The notes under the pieces were generated by a model. The model was not told the origin of the DNA and did not search any database. It saw only the letters and a list, made by a program, of their open reading frames with translations. DNA of 61,205 nucleotides, from the NCBI GenBank assembly GCA_015057325.1, contig SVEQ01000016.1:1-61205 (forward strand), written 5' to 3'. This DNA comes from Lachnospiraceae bacterium (lineage in GTDB: Bacteria; Bacillota; Clostridia; Lachnospirales; Lachnospiraceae). Shown here piece by piece: positions 23,730 to 33,419 of the stretch. The position numbers were made by a program, and so were the translations under genes. Each line of letters starts with the position of its first letter. The stretch's first letter is position 1.

Positions 23730-25191
23730 CTTCTTCCTCTAATATCTCTCTTATAAGATCTCTTTCATCCATGTGGTACTTTTTGCCTTTGATTTCCTGA
23801 TAATCCTCATGACCTTTTCCTGCAAGAACAATAACGTCGCCGGGCTTCGCATTCATAATTGCATATCTTATCGCTTCCTTACGGTCAGCAATCTCAACGT
23901 ACTCGCCTGTAGTCTTGCTAATTCCCGTCTTAATGTCATTAATTATATCCTGAGGTTCTTCATCTCTTGGATTGTCTGAAGTTATAATTGTAAGGTCCGC
24001 AAGCTTACCTGAAACCTCGCCCATCTCAAATCTTCTTGTCTTTGATCGATTGCCTCCGCATCCAAAAAGCGATACAAGACGTTTTGGATTATACTGACGC
24101 AACGTATTAAGAATACTTTCAAGACTCATAGCATTGTGTGCATAGTCAATCATTAGAGTAAATGAATCCGATATAGGAATCATTTCCACTCTTCCTTTGA
24201 CGTGAATATCCTTCAAAATCTCAAGTATCTTATCCATGTCGACACCAATCTCTGCCGCAACAGCTATTGCCGAAAGAGAGTTGTGTATAGAAAACTCACC
24301 TGGAAGACTTACGCTCACCGCTGCATTGTATTTGCCGACAAGGTCGTAATTAATACCAAGCTCACCGTCACGTTCATAAAGCTGTTGATTCTTTGCCTGA
24401 TAATTGGCACCATCCTTCATGCCGTATGTAACAACATCACAAGTATGGTCTTTCATTATCTGCTCAACATACTCATCATCAACATTAAATATTCCTGTTT
24501 TGCACATTGTAAAGAGTTTGGCTTTCCAACCAAGATACTCTTCAAAACTGCTATGCTCATTAGGTCCTATATGGTCTTCCGAAAGGTTTGTAAATATACC
24601 ATAATCAAAAGATATACCTGCTACTCTGTCAAGCATAAGTCCCTGCGAAGAAACCTCCATAACAACAGCATCAAGACCCTTATCTACCATTTCCTTCAAA
24701 TATCTTTGAACAACAATAGATTCCGGAGTTGTATTCTTAGCAGGAGTAACCTTATCTCCGACTATAATTTCTATTGTTCCGATAAGTCCCGTTTTAATGC
24801 CTGCAGATTCAAGCATTGATTTAATCATATAAGTAGTTGTTGTCTTACCTTTAGTTCCTGTGATACCAACCACCTTAAGTTTGTCAGAAGGATTGCCGTA
24901 AAACGCTGCACTTATTACCCCCATTGCATAACGCGTGCTTGCCACCTTAATAATAGTTACATCACTGTCATTATCTACATCAACATCCTTTTCAACTACC
25001 AATACGCTTGCACCGTCATTTGTGGCTGCTTTTGCATAATTGTGACCGTCAAACTTAGCTCCTGATATACAGAAAAAAAGCGTACCTTTCTTAATGTTTC
25101 TGGAATCATTTTCAACCTCTAAAACTTCGGTATCCAAGCTTCCTCTTACAAGTTCGTATTCAATATTACCGATAATATCACTTAATCTCAT
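23674..25191 (-). CDS. murE: UDP-MurNAc-tripeptide synthetase MurE (meso-diaminopimelate type)
   Basis: 505 residues. Adds the third residue to the peptidoglycan precursor. Mur-ligase motifs: an N-terminal UDP-binding domain, GITGTKGKTTTTYMIKSML P-loop, NLSEDHIGPNEHSSFEEY, and DYAHN. The specificity loop reads TSDNPRDEEP; DNPR is the signature of enzymes that add meso-diaminopimelate. The C-terminus extends about 18 residues past the usual end (after EEED) into the priA reading frame. The upstream hairpin at 25226-25259 ends the rpoZ transcript, so murE likely starts the operon that runs down to thiN. Confidence 0.97.
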   Translation of the reverse strand: MRLSDIIGNIEYELVRGSLDTEVLEVENDSRNIKKGTLFFCISGAKFDGHNYAKAATNDGASVLVVEKDVDVDNDSDVTIIKVASTRYAMGVISAAFYGNPSDKLKVVGITGTKGKTTTTYMIKSMLESAGIKTGLIGTIEIIVGDKVTPAKNTTPESIVVQRYLKEMVDKGLDAVVMEVSSQGLMLDRVAGISFDYGIFTNLSEDHIGPNEHSSFEEYLGWKAKLFTMCKTGIFNVDDEYVEQIMKDHTCDVVTYGMKDGANYQAKNQQLYERDGELGINYDLVGKYNAAVSVSLPGEFSIHNSLSAIAVAAEIGVDMDKILEILKDIHVKGRVEMIPISDSFTLMIDYAHNAMSLESILNTLRQYNPKRLVSLFGCGGNRSKTRRFEMGEVSGKLADLTIITSDNPRDEEPQDIINDIKTGISKTTGEYVEIADRKEAIRYAIMNAKPGDVIVLAGKGHEDYQEIKGKKYHMDERDLIREILEEEDVTKICGYNSRYLTRGNR

Positions 25192-25225
25192 ATAGAAATC
25201 TCCTACATAAAATACTTGTTTTACT

Positions 25226-25259
25226 TAAAAATAAGAGCTGCCACCCGGACAGCCCTTAT
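25226..25259 (-). terminator. Terminator after rpoZ
   Basis: On the minus strand ATAAGGGCTG (25250-25259) pairs with CAGCTCTTAT (25231-25240), one wobble, 9-base loop, followed by T5-6. Separates yicC-gmk-rpoZ from the murE operon. Confidence 0.88.
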
Positions 25260-25263
25260 AATC

Positions 25264-25503
25264 TTATTCTTCCTCGTCGTCTCCAACAATTTTAACCTTG
25301 CCGGCATACAATTCCTCAACTGCAGCAGACAAAGGTTTCTTGCCCTCTGCATCTACAAGTGCAGTATCACCTGCAATAATCTGTCTTGCTCTCTTTGCTG
25401 TTGCTAACACGATTGAATAGCGGCTCTGAACAACCGGCTGTTCGCCCGGCTCAACCTCACTGTTAACTACTGCCATTAAATCCGTATACGATGGATGAAT
25501 CAT
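25264..25503 (-). CDS. rpoZ: RNA polymerase omega subunit
   Basis: 79 residues. Small subunit that helps assemble RNA polymerase by clamping beta-prime. It shows the family core SRYSIVLATAKRARQII followed by the acidic C-terminus. It overlaps gmk by 4 bases (ATGA), the conserved gmk-rpoZ order in Firmicutes. Confidence 0.95.
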   Translation of the reverse strand: MIHPSYTDLMAVVNSEVEPGEQPVVQSRYSIVLATAKRARQIIAGDTALVDAEGKKPLSAAVEELYAGKVKIVGDDEEE

Positions 25504-26135
25504 GATATAAACTCCTTTCGAATCTCCGTTAATTCTGATTTCATTATATTAATATGCTCACTATTTCTATCTGACTTGAAACTCTCTGCCGTAATAACCG
25601 CATGCAAGTCTTGCACACATTTATCAAGGTCATCATTTACAACCAGATAATCATAATGAACCATATCGTCAGTTTCTTCAAAGGCACGCTTTAATCGTTT
25701 GCCAATAACTTTGGCATCCTCTGTACCTCTTCCAAACAAACGGTCTTTAAGGGTTACTGCATTAGGTGCCGTTATAAAGATAAGCACCGCCTCCGGATAC
25801 TGTTCCTTAATATGCATTGCACCCTGAACCTCTATCTCTAATATTACGTTGTTACCCTTTGCAAGTTCATCTTCAACGAACTGTTTCGGAGTTCCGTAGT
25901 AGTTCTCCACGTACTGTGCCCACTCGATAAAGCCGTTATAATCGATAAGCTTCTCAAACTCTTCAACCGTCTTAAAATGATAGTCTACACCATCAACCTC
26001 TCCGGGTCTTGGTGCTCTTGTTGTTGCTGATACCGAAAGGCTGTAGCCGTACTCGCTTACAAGTTTCTTAACTGCTGTTCCTTTGCCTACGCCGGAAAAA
26101 CCTGATACAACAATTAACATTCCTTTTTTATTCAT
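25500..26135 (-). CDS. gmk: Guanylate kinase
   Basis: 211 residues. Phosphorylates GMP to GDP with ATP. P-loop SGFSGVGKGTAVKKL, GMP-binding TTRAPRPGEVDGVDYHF, EWAQYVENYYGTP, and the lid GRGTEDAKVIGKRL are all present. It follows yicC by 11 bases. The small remA gene (DUF370) often found between yicC and gmk in Clostridia is not here. Confidence 0.98.
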   Translation of the reverse strand: MNKKGMLIVVSGFSGVGKGTAVKKLVSEYGYSLSVSATTRAPRPGEVDGVDYHFKTVEEFEKLIDYNGFIEWAQYVENYYGTPKQFVEDELAKGNNVILEIEVQGAMHIKEQYPEAVLIFITAPNAVTLKDRLFGRGTEDAKVIGKRLKRAFEETDDMVHYDYLVVNDDLDKCVQDLHAVITAESFKSDRNSEHINIMKSELTEIRKEFIS

Positions 26136-26146
26136 ATGTTCACCTT

Positions 26147-27025
26147 CTATTCAATATTCTGAATCTGTTCTCTAACCTTCTCAATCTCGGTCTTTAAATC
26201 AATCGCCTTGTTAGATATATCAAGGCTGTCAGCTTTTGAAAGAATTGTGTTAGCTTCTCTGTTCATCTCCTGTGCAATGAAGTCTAATTTCCTTCCTACA
26301 TTACCGCCTTCATTAAGAATAGAAATTGTATTCTCTATGTGTGAACGAAGTCTTACAGTCTCCTCATCAACACAAATCTTGTCTGAATAAATAACAACCT
26401 CTGTTGCTATACGGTTTTCATCAATTGCACTTCCCTCAAGTAGTTCCTTAACCTTATTCTCAAGTCTGTTCCTATATTCGTCAACAAGTGATGGTGATGT
26501 ATTCTCAATATAATCAACCATCTCAAGCATACCGTTAAGTTTTGCAATCAAATCCTTCTTAAGAGCCTCGCCCTCTTTCGTACGTGCATCGACAAAGTTC
26601 TTAACAGCATCATCAAGCACAACAACGAAATCCTTCCAAAGTGTTTCATCAACTTCGCTCTTCTCCTCAAGCGTTAATACCTCGGGATATCTTGAAAGTA
26701 TAGCCGAGTTAATATCTGAAGATATCGAGAAATCCTCTCCCATCTGCTTAATATAATTCATATACTCAGTAGCAATTTCCTTGTTATACTTAACTAAAAC
26801 ATTGCTCTTTGTATAATCCTCATAGGTTACAAATATATCAACCTTACCTCGGCCTATATAATCCTTTAAATGATTCCTCATATCAGCCTCAAAAGCATTA
26901 AACTTCTTAGGCATTTTAATATTAAGATCACAATATCTGTGATTAACCGACTTCATCTCGACAATAATCTTACGTTCTTTCGTAACACTTTCGCTACGTC
27001 CGAAGCCCGTCATACTTTTTATCAC
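26147..27025 (-). CDS. yicC: YicC-family endoribonuclease
   Basis: 292 residues if started at the GTG at 27025, preceded by AGGTG, giving the family N-terminus MIKSMTGFGR. The longer ATG start at 27082 adds 19 non-conserved residues. The N-terminal YicC domain (about 1-155) is followed by a DUF1732 C-terminal domain with SAIDENRIATEVV, HIENTISILNEGG, GRKLDFIAQEMNREANTI and the closing KTEIEKVREQIQNIE. Family members are RNases that act in RNA turnover. Clustered with gmk and rpoZ as usual. Confidence 0.95.
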   Translation of the reverse strand: MIKSMTGFGRSESVTKERKIIVEMKSVNHRYCDLNIKMPKKFNAFEADMRNHLKDYIGRGKVDIFVTYEDYTKSNVLVKYNKEIATEYMNYIKQMGEDFSISSDINSAILSRYPEVLTLEEKSEVDETLWKDFVVVLDDAVKNFVDARTKEGEALKKDLIAKLNGMLEMVDYIENTSPSLVDEYRNRLENKVKELLEGSAIDENRIATEVVIYSDKICVDEETVRLRSHIENTISILNEGGNVGRKLDFIAQEMNREANTILSKADSLDISNKAIDLKTEIEKVREQIQNIE

Positions 27026-27130
27026 GTCAACACCTGCTTTTCTACTAAAATACTGTTGCAACTTAAGCCCTCGACTCAACACAACAATTCAAGATATTAT
27101 ATCAAATCACAAGAGAAAATGCAAGGAATA

Positions 27131-28876
27131 CTAATCCTTAATCTCTTCTATTCCTTTAATGTCAGGAATTGCCACCATTGAATAATTGGTATGGTATATA
27201 ACATACCCGGGATTTGACTCCGGCGGCTTCTTAAGATTACCTCTTCTCGTATAATCTATCTCCACTTTAGGACTTGTCTTACCCGTCGAATAAAAAGCGG
27301 CAAGTTTGGCTGCTTCCTCATATGTATTATCAGGAACGTCTTCTGCCCCTTCAAGTTTAACTATAACATGTGAGCCCGGCATTTCCTTTGCATGAAACCA
27401 CAAATCCTTTGGTCCGGCAGTCTTAAATGTAAGCCTGTCATTTTGCAGATTATTCTTTCCGACATACATATGAAATCCATCAGATGACACAAAGTGAAGT
27501 GGCTTACTCTTTTCCTGCTTGCCGTTTTCCTTCTTGCCTTTCTTTTCTTTGAGAAATCCGGAAAGTTCCATCTCACGTCTAATCTCTGCAATATCAGCCT
27601 CAGAGGTTGCAAGTTCAACACTGTTTTGCAACAGCAACAACTGATCTAATGTATCCTTGCTTTCTTTAACCAAAACAAGTGATGCCTCGTATGTTCTTTT
27701 CATTTTGTTATATTTATTAAAATACTTATTGGCATTTTCAACTGCAGTTAATAATGGATCAAGTGGAATTGTAATTTCAGTATTATCGTAGTAGTTATTA
27801 ACTGTAATACTCTTATCACCTTCTTTTACCTCGTGTCCGTATGCTTGTAGCATTTCCCCGTATATTCTGTATTTTTCTCTTTTCTCAACATCCTTTAACT
27901 GCTTAGCCTGTATGTCATATTTCTTTGAGGTTCTCTCAATCAAGGCTGACAATACTTTTCTTAAATCCGTTGATTTCTGATGCATTCGGCTGTATGTATC
28001 CTTCTCGGCATAAAAATGTGTAAGCACCTCTGATACGTCATTAAACTTGACCACGTTTAAATCCTCATACATATAAAGATGGAAAGATGAAAACGCTACC
28101 GGAACACCGTCATTATATACTATACAAGGTTCGTATTCCCCATTACAGACCTTTTCCATCAACGTCGAAAAAACATTCCAAAGCATCTCTTTATTGGAAT
28201 CCGCAAGACTGTCTGTACTAAAGTTTCCATCAACCTCTGCCTCATAGCATATCTCCTCAGACATCTCCTTAGACATACCGGTAATTGACGTATATATTGC
28301 TTTGACAATACTTTCAGGCTTTGAAAGAATATCGCCTAAAAACTCTTCCTTTGTGATATTAAGCGGGTTTTTCTTATCACTTGGTGGCAACACATATTCT
28401 CTTCCGGGAAGCACCTCTCGTACCGAGCTTATATTACTTCCAATGCGCTTAACCGAATCGATAATGTTACCTTCATTGTCGGTAAAAATGATATTACTGT
28501 ACTTACCCATAAGTTCGATAATAAGTTTCTTACGACATACATCACCCATCTCATCAAGGTGTTCAATTTCTATTGAAATAATTCTTTCAAATTCCGGCTG
28601 AGTAACTTCTATTATTCTTCCGTTGCCAATGTGCTTTCTAAGCAACATACAAAAGTTAGGTGCTGTCATCGGGTTGTTCTTATTCTCAGAAAGAAAATAC
28701 ACAAGAGGAAGTGTAGCACTGGCATTAAGCATAAGTCTATGTGTACCGCCATTATTCTTAACAACAAGATTAATCTCATCCGTCTCCGGTTGATAAATCT
28801 TGTATATTCGGCCACCCTCAAGCCTCTCTTTCATATCCCTGACAATATTGGAAACGACTATACCGTCAAATGCCAT
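27131..28876 (-). CDS. rqcH: Ribosome quality-control factor RqcH (NFACT family, former fibronectin-binding A)
   Basis: 581 residues. Binds obstructed 50S subunits and recruits Ala-tRNA to add C-terminal alanine tails. NFACT-N domain at the start (MAFDGIVVSNIVRDMKERLEGGRIYKI region), then a HhH and long coiled-coil (about 290-440), then NFACT-R with DLWFHAKEMPGSHVI and EAAKLAAFYSTGK. Older annotations call this fibronectin-binding protein; the cytosolic RQC role is the better-established one. It precedes yicC, with no clear terminator between. Confidence 0.95.
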   Translation of the reverse strand: MAFDGIVVSNIVRDMKERLEGGRIYKIYQPETDEINLVVKNNGGTHRLMLNASATLPLVYFLSENKNNPMTAPNFCMLLRKHIGNGRIIEVTQPEFERIISIEIEHLDEMGDVCRKKLIIELMGKYSNIIFTDNEGNIIDSVKRIGSNISSVREVLPGREYVLPPSDKKNPLNITKEEFLGDILSKPESIVKAIYTSITGMSKEMSEEICYEAEVDGNFSTDSLADSNKEMLWNVFSTLMEKVCNGEYEPCIVYNDGVPVAFSSFHLYMYEDLNVVKFNDVSEVLTHFYAEKDTYSRMHQKSTDLRKVLSALIERTSKKYDIQAKQLKDVEKREKYRIYGEMLQAYGHEVKEGDKSITVNNYYDNTEITIPLDPLLTAVENANKYFNKYNKMKRTYEASLVLVKESKDTLDQLLLLQNSVELATSEADIAEIRREMELSGFLKEKKGKKENGKQEKSKPLHFVSSDGFHMYVGKNNLQNDRLTFKTAGPKDLWFHAKEMPGSHVIVKLEGAEDVPDNTYEEAAKLAAFYSTGKTSPKVEIDYTRRGNLKKPPESNPGYVIYHTNYSMVAIPDIKGIEEIKD

Positions 28877-28911
28877 CTCACTTACCTCTTTCTTTTATTT
28901 ATCAGCAAACA

Positions 28912-28935
28912 GCCGCAAGCTTAATAGCTTGCGGC
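28912..28935 (-). terminator. Terminator hairpin after glgA
   Basis: Perfect 9-bp stem GCCGCAAGC (28912-28920) / GCTTGCGGC (28927-28935) with a 6-base loop, 16 bases past the glgA stop. The following tract on the minus strand (TGTTTGCTG) is only moderately T-rich. Confidence 0.7.
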
Positions 28936-28950
28936 AGTAATTCGTAATTA

Positions 28951-30381
28951 TTATTGATATATTTCCTCATATCTCTTAGCTGAGCTTGCCCATGAGTAAT
29001 CCTGTTGCATAGCTCTTACCTGCATATCCTCCCAGTTCTTTCTCTGGTTAAGGAATACATCCTTCGCATAATTGATAGTACGCAAAAGTTCGTTAGGATC
29101 ATAATTAGCAAACGAGAAACCTGTTCCTGTCTGCTCATATTCGTTATATGGAATAACGGTATCATTTAATCCACCTGTCTCACGAACAATCGGAAGCGAA
29201 CCATACCTAAGTGCCATAAGCTGAGTAAGTCCACAAGGCTCAAACCTTGAAGGAACAAGTATCGCATCACATCCGCCATACATCTTATGCGACAACTCAT
29301 CAGAGAAGAAAATGTTAGCTGAAACCTTAGCCGGATGGAAGTTCTGATAATATTTGAACATATCCTCATAATGAGGATCTCCTGTTCCAAGTACTATGAA
29401 CTGAACTCCGTCCTGACAGATATCATTCATAACCGCATCTACCAAGTCAAGACCTTTCTGGTCTGTAAGTCTTGAAATGATACCGATAACAAACTGATCC
29501 TTATCAACCGGAAGTCCAAGTTGTTTTTGAAGTCCTGTTTTGTTAGCCACCTTATTCTTCTTGAAGTTCTTAATATTATATGTTTTGTATAACTTTTTAT
29601 CCTTCTCAGGATTGTATGTATCGTAATCTATTCCGTTAACAATTCCTATAAGTGACTGATTCCTTGCCTGCAATAAACCGTCTAATCCCTCACCGTAATA
29701 AGGAGTCTGTATCTCGTACGCATAAGTATCACTTACTGTTGTGATAAGATCTGCATAGACAAGACCACCCTTAAGCATTGAAGCGTCATGGTTAATCTCT
29801 AACTTATCGGCAGTGAAAAGATAATCGGGAAGGCCGGAACAATATCTTACATGTTCAATGTCCCATTTACCCTGGAACTGCAGGTTATGTATTGTCATTA
29901 TGGAACGAATACCCGTAAAGAACGGATTGCCTGCAAATAATGTCTTAAGATATACAGGAACCATACCTGCCTGCCAGTCATGACAATGAACAATATCAGG
30001 TCTGAATCCTACAACAGGAAGTATCGCAAGTGCTGCCTTAGAAAAATAACAGAACTTTTCAATGTCCCATCTTGCATCACTATACGGTGTCTGACCATTG
30101 AAGAAATACTCATTGTCTATGAAATATACAGGAACACCTTCGTATTCCATATAGAAAATACCAACATATTGATAATGATTACCTATATCCAATTGAAAAT
30201 TAGCAAGATACTTCATGTTCTGCTTAAAACGGTTTGGAATACACATGTAGTTAGGAATGATTATTCTTACATCATACTTCTTCTTATCAAAAATCTTAGG
30301 AAGTGTACCAACAACATCTGCAAGTCCTCCTGTTTTGATAAACGGAACACACTCTGAAGCTATATAAGCTATCTTCTTCAT
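28951..30381 (-). CDS. glgA: Glycogen synthase GlgA
   Basis: 476 residues from the ATG at 30381, preceded by AAGGAGATG. Elongates alpha-1,4-glucan from ADP-glucose. GT5 fold with the N-terminal KTGGLADVVGTLPK (donor-binding), HCHDWQAG, and C-terminal ISRLTDQKGLD, PSRFEPCGLTQL and GGLNDTV. No glgB/C/D is adjacent, so glycogen genes are scattered. It is a single-gene unit with its own promoter and terminator. Confidence 0.96.
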   Translation of the reverse strand: MKKIAYIASECVPFIKTGGLADVVGTLPKIFDKKKYDVRIIIPNYMCIPNRFKQNMKYLANFQLDIGNHYQYVGIFYMEYEGVPVYFIDNEYFFNGQTPYSDARWDIEKFCYFSKAALAILPVVGFRPDIVHCHDWQAGMVPVYLKTLFAGNPFFTGIRSIMTIHNLQFQGKWDIEHVRYCSGLPDYLFTADKLEINHDASMLKGGLVYADLITTVSDTYAYEIQTPYYGEGLDGLLQARNQSLIGIVNGIDYDTYNPEKDKKLYKTYNIKNFKKNKVANKTGLQKQLGLPVDKDQFVIGIISRLTDQKGLDLVDAVMNDICQDGVQFIVLGTGDPHYEDMFKYYQNFHPAKVSANIFFSDELSHKMYGGCDAILVPSRFEPCGLTQLMALRYGSLPIVRETGGLNDTVIPYNEYEQTGTGFSFANYDPNELLRTINYAKDVFLNQRKNWEDMQVRAMQQDYSWASSAKRYEEIYQ

Positions 30382-30424
30382 GATCAACACATCTCCTTGT
30401 TTGAACAGTGTAATTATGCGAATA

Positions 30425-30453
30425 ATTATATCATAATACACTTGTTAAAGAAA
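30425..30453 (-). promoter_or_regulatory. Promoter of glgA with extended -10
   Basis: -10 TATAAT (30425-30430) preceded by TGA, giving an extended -10, with a weak -35 TTTCTT (30448-30453) 17 bases upstream. It lies 44 bases before the start codon. Confidence 0.65.
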
Positions 30454-30485
30454 GATGGTTTATATAGTTTTTTGATTATTTTTTT

Positions 30486-31316
30486 CTATGCACCAAACCT
30501 TTCTTCGTTGTAACCTTTCATTCGATATTCCAGCCTGAACTTATCTGCTATTAGTGCTATAAACTCTGAATTAGTCGGTTTACCTTTTCCCGAGTTTACG
30601 TTATAGCCAAACAGTTCTTCTAATACATCCAGTTTTCCCCTGTTCCAAGAAACCTCTATAGCATGACGTATGGCTCTTTCTACGCTGCTTGTTGTCGTAT
30701 GATATTTTTTTGCAATTGCAGGATAGAGAAATTTTGTAATATAGTTGAGTATGTCAGGATCCTTTATCGCCATAATGATACCCTCTCTTATATACTGATA
30801 TCCCTTTATATGTGCAGGTATTCCTATCCCTCTTATCATTCTTGTAACATCATTTTCAAGTGCTGAATCAAACAGAAACTGTTTCTGTTCTAACGACATG
30901 CCTTCCTGTTTCTTCAAATATTGTTTCTTTTTTGCATAAGCATCCAATATTCTTTCAAGAATTCTTGCAATATATTTAGGACTTTGATTTAACATGAAAT
31001 AATAATCCGCACCTGCATTGTAAGCTAAATCAATTATCGATGTTGACATAGCCGCGGACAAAACTATTATTTTGGCATTTTTTAGTTCCTGTTGTTTCTT
31101 GCAATACTCTATAATAGAAATTCCATCTCCACCTTCAAGACATATATCTGTTATTATCATATCAGGTTTGTTTTCCCTGATATATTCTTTGATTTTTATG
31201 TACTCATCATATATTTCTTCGTAATTATATTCGTATTTTTTCATGTATGATTTTATCTGGTTAGTGACATCCCTCCTTTTAGAAGAAACGATTAATATGT
31301 TCATTGATTCGTGCAT
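30486..31316 (-). CDS. Spo0A-type response regulator, second paralog with partly degenerate receiver
   Basis: 276 residues, start with AAGGAGACG upstream. The C-terminal DNA-binding domain is a clear Spo0A effector (about 155-265: [55 protein letters not shown]). The N-terminal receiver keeps the phospho-acceptor Asp57 ([13 protein letters not shown]). It has Ser11-Ser12 where Spo0A has the metal-binding acidic pair, and Leu/Asn at the conserved Lys position (YYFMLNQ), so normal phosphorelay chemistry is doubtful. It lies 22 bases after the other paralog, so the two are co-transcribed and likely bind similar sites or heterodimerise. Confidence 0.9.
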   Translation of the reverse strand: MHESMNILIVSSKRRDVTNQIKSYMKKYEYNYEEIYDEYIKIKEYIRENKPDMIITDICLEGGDGISIIEYCKKQQELKNAKIIVLSAAMSTSIIDLAYNAGADYYFMLNQSPKYIARILERILDAYAKKKQYLKKQEGMSLEQKQFLFDSALENDVTRMIRGIGIPAHIKGYQYIREGIIMAIKDPDILNYITKFLYPAIAKKYHTTTSSVERAIRHAIEVSWNRGKLDVLEELFGYNVNSGKGKPTNSEFIALIADKFRLEYRMKGYNEERFGA

Positions 31317-31338
31317 TTTTGCGTCTCCTTATAGTTAG

Positions 31339-32130
31339 TTAATTAGCACTTTTCATCTTATCCAACCTTATTCTGTCTGCCATTAAGGCAATGAACTCAG
31401 AATTGGTCGGCTTTCCCTTATCTGCTTGTATCGTATAACCAAACAAATCGTGGATCATATCAATGTTTCCTCTTTCCCACGCAACCTCAATTGCATGACG
31501 TATCGCTCTTTCCACTCTTGTATCTGTAGTACCGTGTTCTTTTGCAATATCCGGATATAACTGCTTTGTGACAGCATTTAATACATCCATATTTTCAACC
31601 GCCATTAAAATTGCAGTTCTTAAATACAGATACCCTTTAATGTGAGCAGGCACACCTATTTCGTGAATCATTCGTGTTACAAGCATATTCATATCCTTTT
31701 CAAAATTGCCCTGTTTTACAACAATGTCATCCGATTGATTCATTTTAAGTTGTCCGTTTTGTTTATCAAGACAATCTGAGATGCATCTGCCAAGGGCTTC
31801 CTCGTTTTGTTCCCATGGCAAATATTTAACATTTCTCTTGTTCTGTAGTACATCTAAAACTTTTGTAAGACTTTTCGAACCGACTAAAATAAAGCTGACC
31901 GAGTCAAGCACACTTTCCTTCCTGACGCTTTCTATAATCTCTATACCATCAGTCTGCGGTAAAACAGGATATAGTAAAACAACATCAGGAACCTCCATCT
32001 TGATATTTGTAAGTAATAACTCTCCGTTTTCATATGTGCCTATCAACCGACATCCCGCCTGCTTCCTTACGACATCAGTCATTATCCTTTTCATTTTCTC
32101 ATCATGATTTCCAATCATAACTCGAACCAT
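31339..32130 (-). CDS. spo0A: Stage 0 sporulation protein A homologue with pseudo-receiver domain
   Basis: 263 residues, in the conserved place next to spoIVB and recN. The effector domain is canonical: [37 protein letters not shown] and [18 protein letters not shown]. The receiver has lost its phosphorylation machinery. The acidic pair reads Asn8-His9, the phospho-acceptor position is Tyr54 ([13 protein letters not shown]), and the conserved Lys is gone (VKYLPWEQ). It therefore probably cannot be phosphorylated like classical Spo0A, the master switch of sporulation. How it is controlled is unknown; the co-transcribed paralog may supply the signal input. AAGGAGGA precedes the ATG. Confidence 0.93.
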   Translation of the reverse strand: MVRVMIGNHDEKMKRIMTDVVRKQAGCRLIGTYENGELLLTNIKMEVPDVVLLYPVLPQTDGIEIIESVRKESVLDSVSFILVGSKSLTKVLDVLQNKRNVKYLPWEQNEEALGRCISDCLDKQNGQLKMNQSDDIVVKQGNFEKDMNMLVTRMIHEIGVPAHIKGYLYLRTAILMAVENMDVLNAVTKQLYPDIAKEHGTTDTRVERAIRHAIEVAWERGNIDMIHDLFGYTIQADKGKPTNSEFIALMADRIRLDKMKSAN

Positions 32131-32270
32131 TCAAAGTTCCTCCTTATTTAGTTGTTACGTCAAATCGACCATTGCTGACTATATCAAACGAAAAACGCAA
32201 ATAAAATATGACGCATGACAAGATAGCACCACTTATTGGATAAATTATTGTGTTATGTCACAAAATAAAA

Positions 32271-32277
32271 TGTCGAA
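32271..32277 (+). promoter_or_regulatory. Possible 0A box upstream of spo0A
   Basis: TGTCGAA matches the Spo0A-binding 7-mer exactly and lies about 140 bases before the spo0A start, beside the spoIVB stop. One 7-mer is weak evidence: the same string also occurs inside metAA near 658. Confidence 0.35.
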
Positions 32278-32279
32278 TT

Positions 32280-33341
32280 TTATTGCTTATACATTTTATC
32301 AATGAAGATTGCATACCCTCTTGTAGGATCATTTACAAACACATGAGTAACCGCTCCAATTATCTTTTCATTCTGTATTATCGGTGAACCGCTCATCCCC
32401 TGCACAATTCCGCCTGTAAGCGTTATCAACCTTTTGTCGGTCACCTTTATTTCCATCTCTTTATCTCCGTTTTTATTTTTGTGAATGTTAACAATTTGTA
32501 TATCATACAGTGTTTTTTCACCACTTACAAAGGTCTGGATTTGTGCATTCCCCTCTGTAACTTCAGACTCATCTGCAACCTCTAACGACTCCTCATCACT
32601 AATACTTTGAAGAAAATCATCCGTAACGCTTCCGTATATTCCATATAGTTTGTTTTCCTCAATGCTTCCTACAACATTGTCATCATCATACGTTATCATT
32701 CCTTCTATCTCCCCGGGTGTTCCGCTAATCCCCTTCTCTACACCGTAAATGTCGGCAAGATATAATTTTCCTCCCGACACCTTCATAAGTTTGCCCGTGT
32801 CAGAATCCGTAATACTGTGGCCAAGTGCTCCAAACTTTCCGTTTTCGACATAAGTAACCGTGCCAAGGCCCTGCAAATCATCACGCACCCATATACCGAT
32901 TTTATACATATTAACACCCGTTTCGACAGGCGAAACAACTACATTTATTTTTTTACCGTTTCTGTCTACCGAAAAATCAAGGTCCTTTCCATCGCACTTT
33001 GTTATTTCATTAATCAATTGTTTCTTTGTGCTGATTTTCTCACTATTTAGTGCAGTTATATAATCGCCCTTTATCAATTTGTTTTTGGCAGGACTTGTCG
33101 TATTTCCATAAAGGTCTGTGACATCACATGTATCTATTACGAGTATTCCTTTCGTATTTACATATATTCCGACAGTTTTTCCTACCGGCGTCAAGCGTTT
33201 TCCAACATTTCCCGATACAGGCTTGAGTAAATGTTCCCTCTTTTCTTTTTCATATCCAAGTCCTGCAACAATAAAAATGAACAATATATTTGCCATTAGT
33301 ATAAAACGTAAAATCATTCTGTATTTGTACAATCTACTCAT
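32280..33341 (-). CDS. spoIVB: SpoIVB signalling serine protease
   Basis: 353 residues from the ATG at 33341, preceded by AAAGGAGTGG; the in-frame ORF back to 33419 runs through the recN terminator and is rejected. In sporulation the protein is made in the forespore, secreted across the inner membrane and triggers sigma-K activation. Layout: an N-terminal transmembrane anchor (about 7-28), a PDZ domain (about 85-165) and an S55 peptidase domain with catalytic His in GALGHSI and Ser in GMSGSPII. The neighbours recN and spo0A match the standard order in spore formers. Confidence 0.96.
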   Translation of the reverse strand: MSRLYKYRMILRFILMANILFIFIVAGLGYEKEKREHLLKPVSGNVGKRLTPVGKTVGIYVNTKGILVIDTCDVTDLYGNTTSPAKNKLIKGDYITALNSEKISTKKQLINEITKCDGKDLDFSVDRNGKKINVVVSPVETGVNMYKIGIWVRDDLQGLGTVTYVENGKFGALGHSITDSDTGKLMKVSGGKLYLADIYGVEKGISGTPGEIEGMITYDDDNVVGSIEENKLYGIYGSVTDDFLQSISDEESLEVADESEVTEGNAQIQTFVSGEKTLYDIQIVNIHKNKNGDKEMEIKVTDKRLITLTGGIVQGMSGSPIIQNEKIIGAVTHVFVNDPTRGYAIFIDKMYKQ

Positions 33342-33364
33342 AATACCACTCCTTTTTTTGCAAA

Positions 33365-33402
33365 CAAAAAAGACCCATACCAATCTGTGATTAGTATGAG
33401 TC
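33365..33402 (-). terminator. Strong terminator between recN and spoIVB
   Basis: A 14-bp stem (33389-33402 with 33372-33385, two wobbles) with a 3-base loop, followed by T7 on the minus strand. It ends only about 24 bases before the spoIVB start codon, so the spoIVB promoter must overlap the hairpin or spoIVB relies on read-through. Confidence 0.9.
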
Positions 33403-33419
33403 ATATTTTCATTTCTCAA

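Noticed and set aside
24202-24819. 205-codon plus-strand ORF
   Set aside because: Entirely antisense to murE, Cys/Asn-rich composition typical of a shadow frame, no RBS.
26136-26146. Small remA (DUF370) gene between yicC and gmk
   Set aside because: Only 11 bases separate the two genes; remA is absent here.
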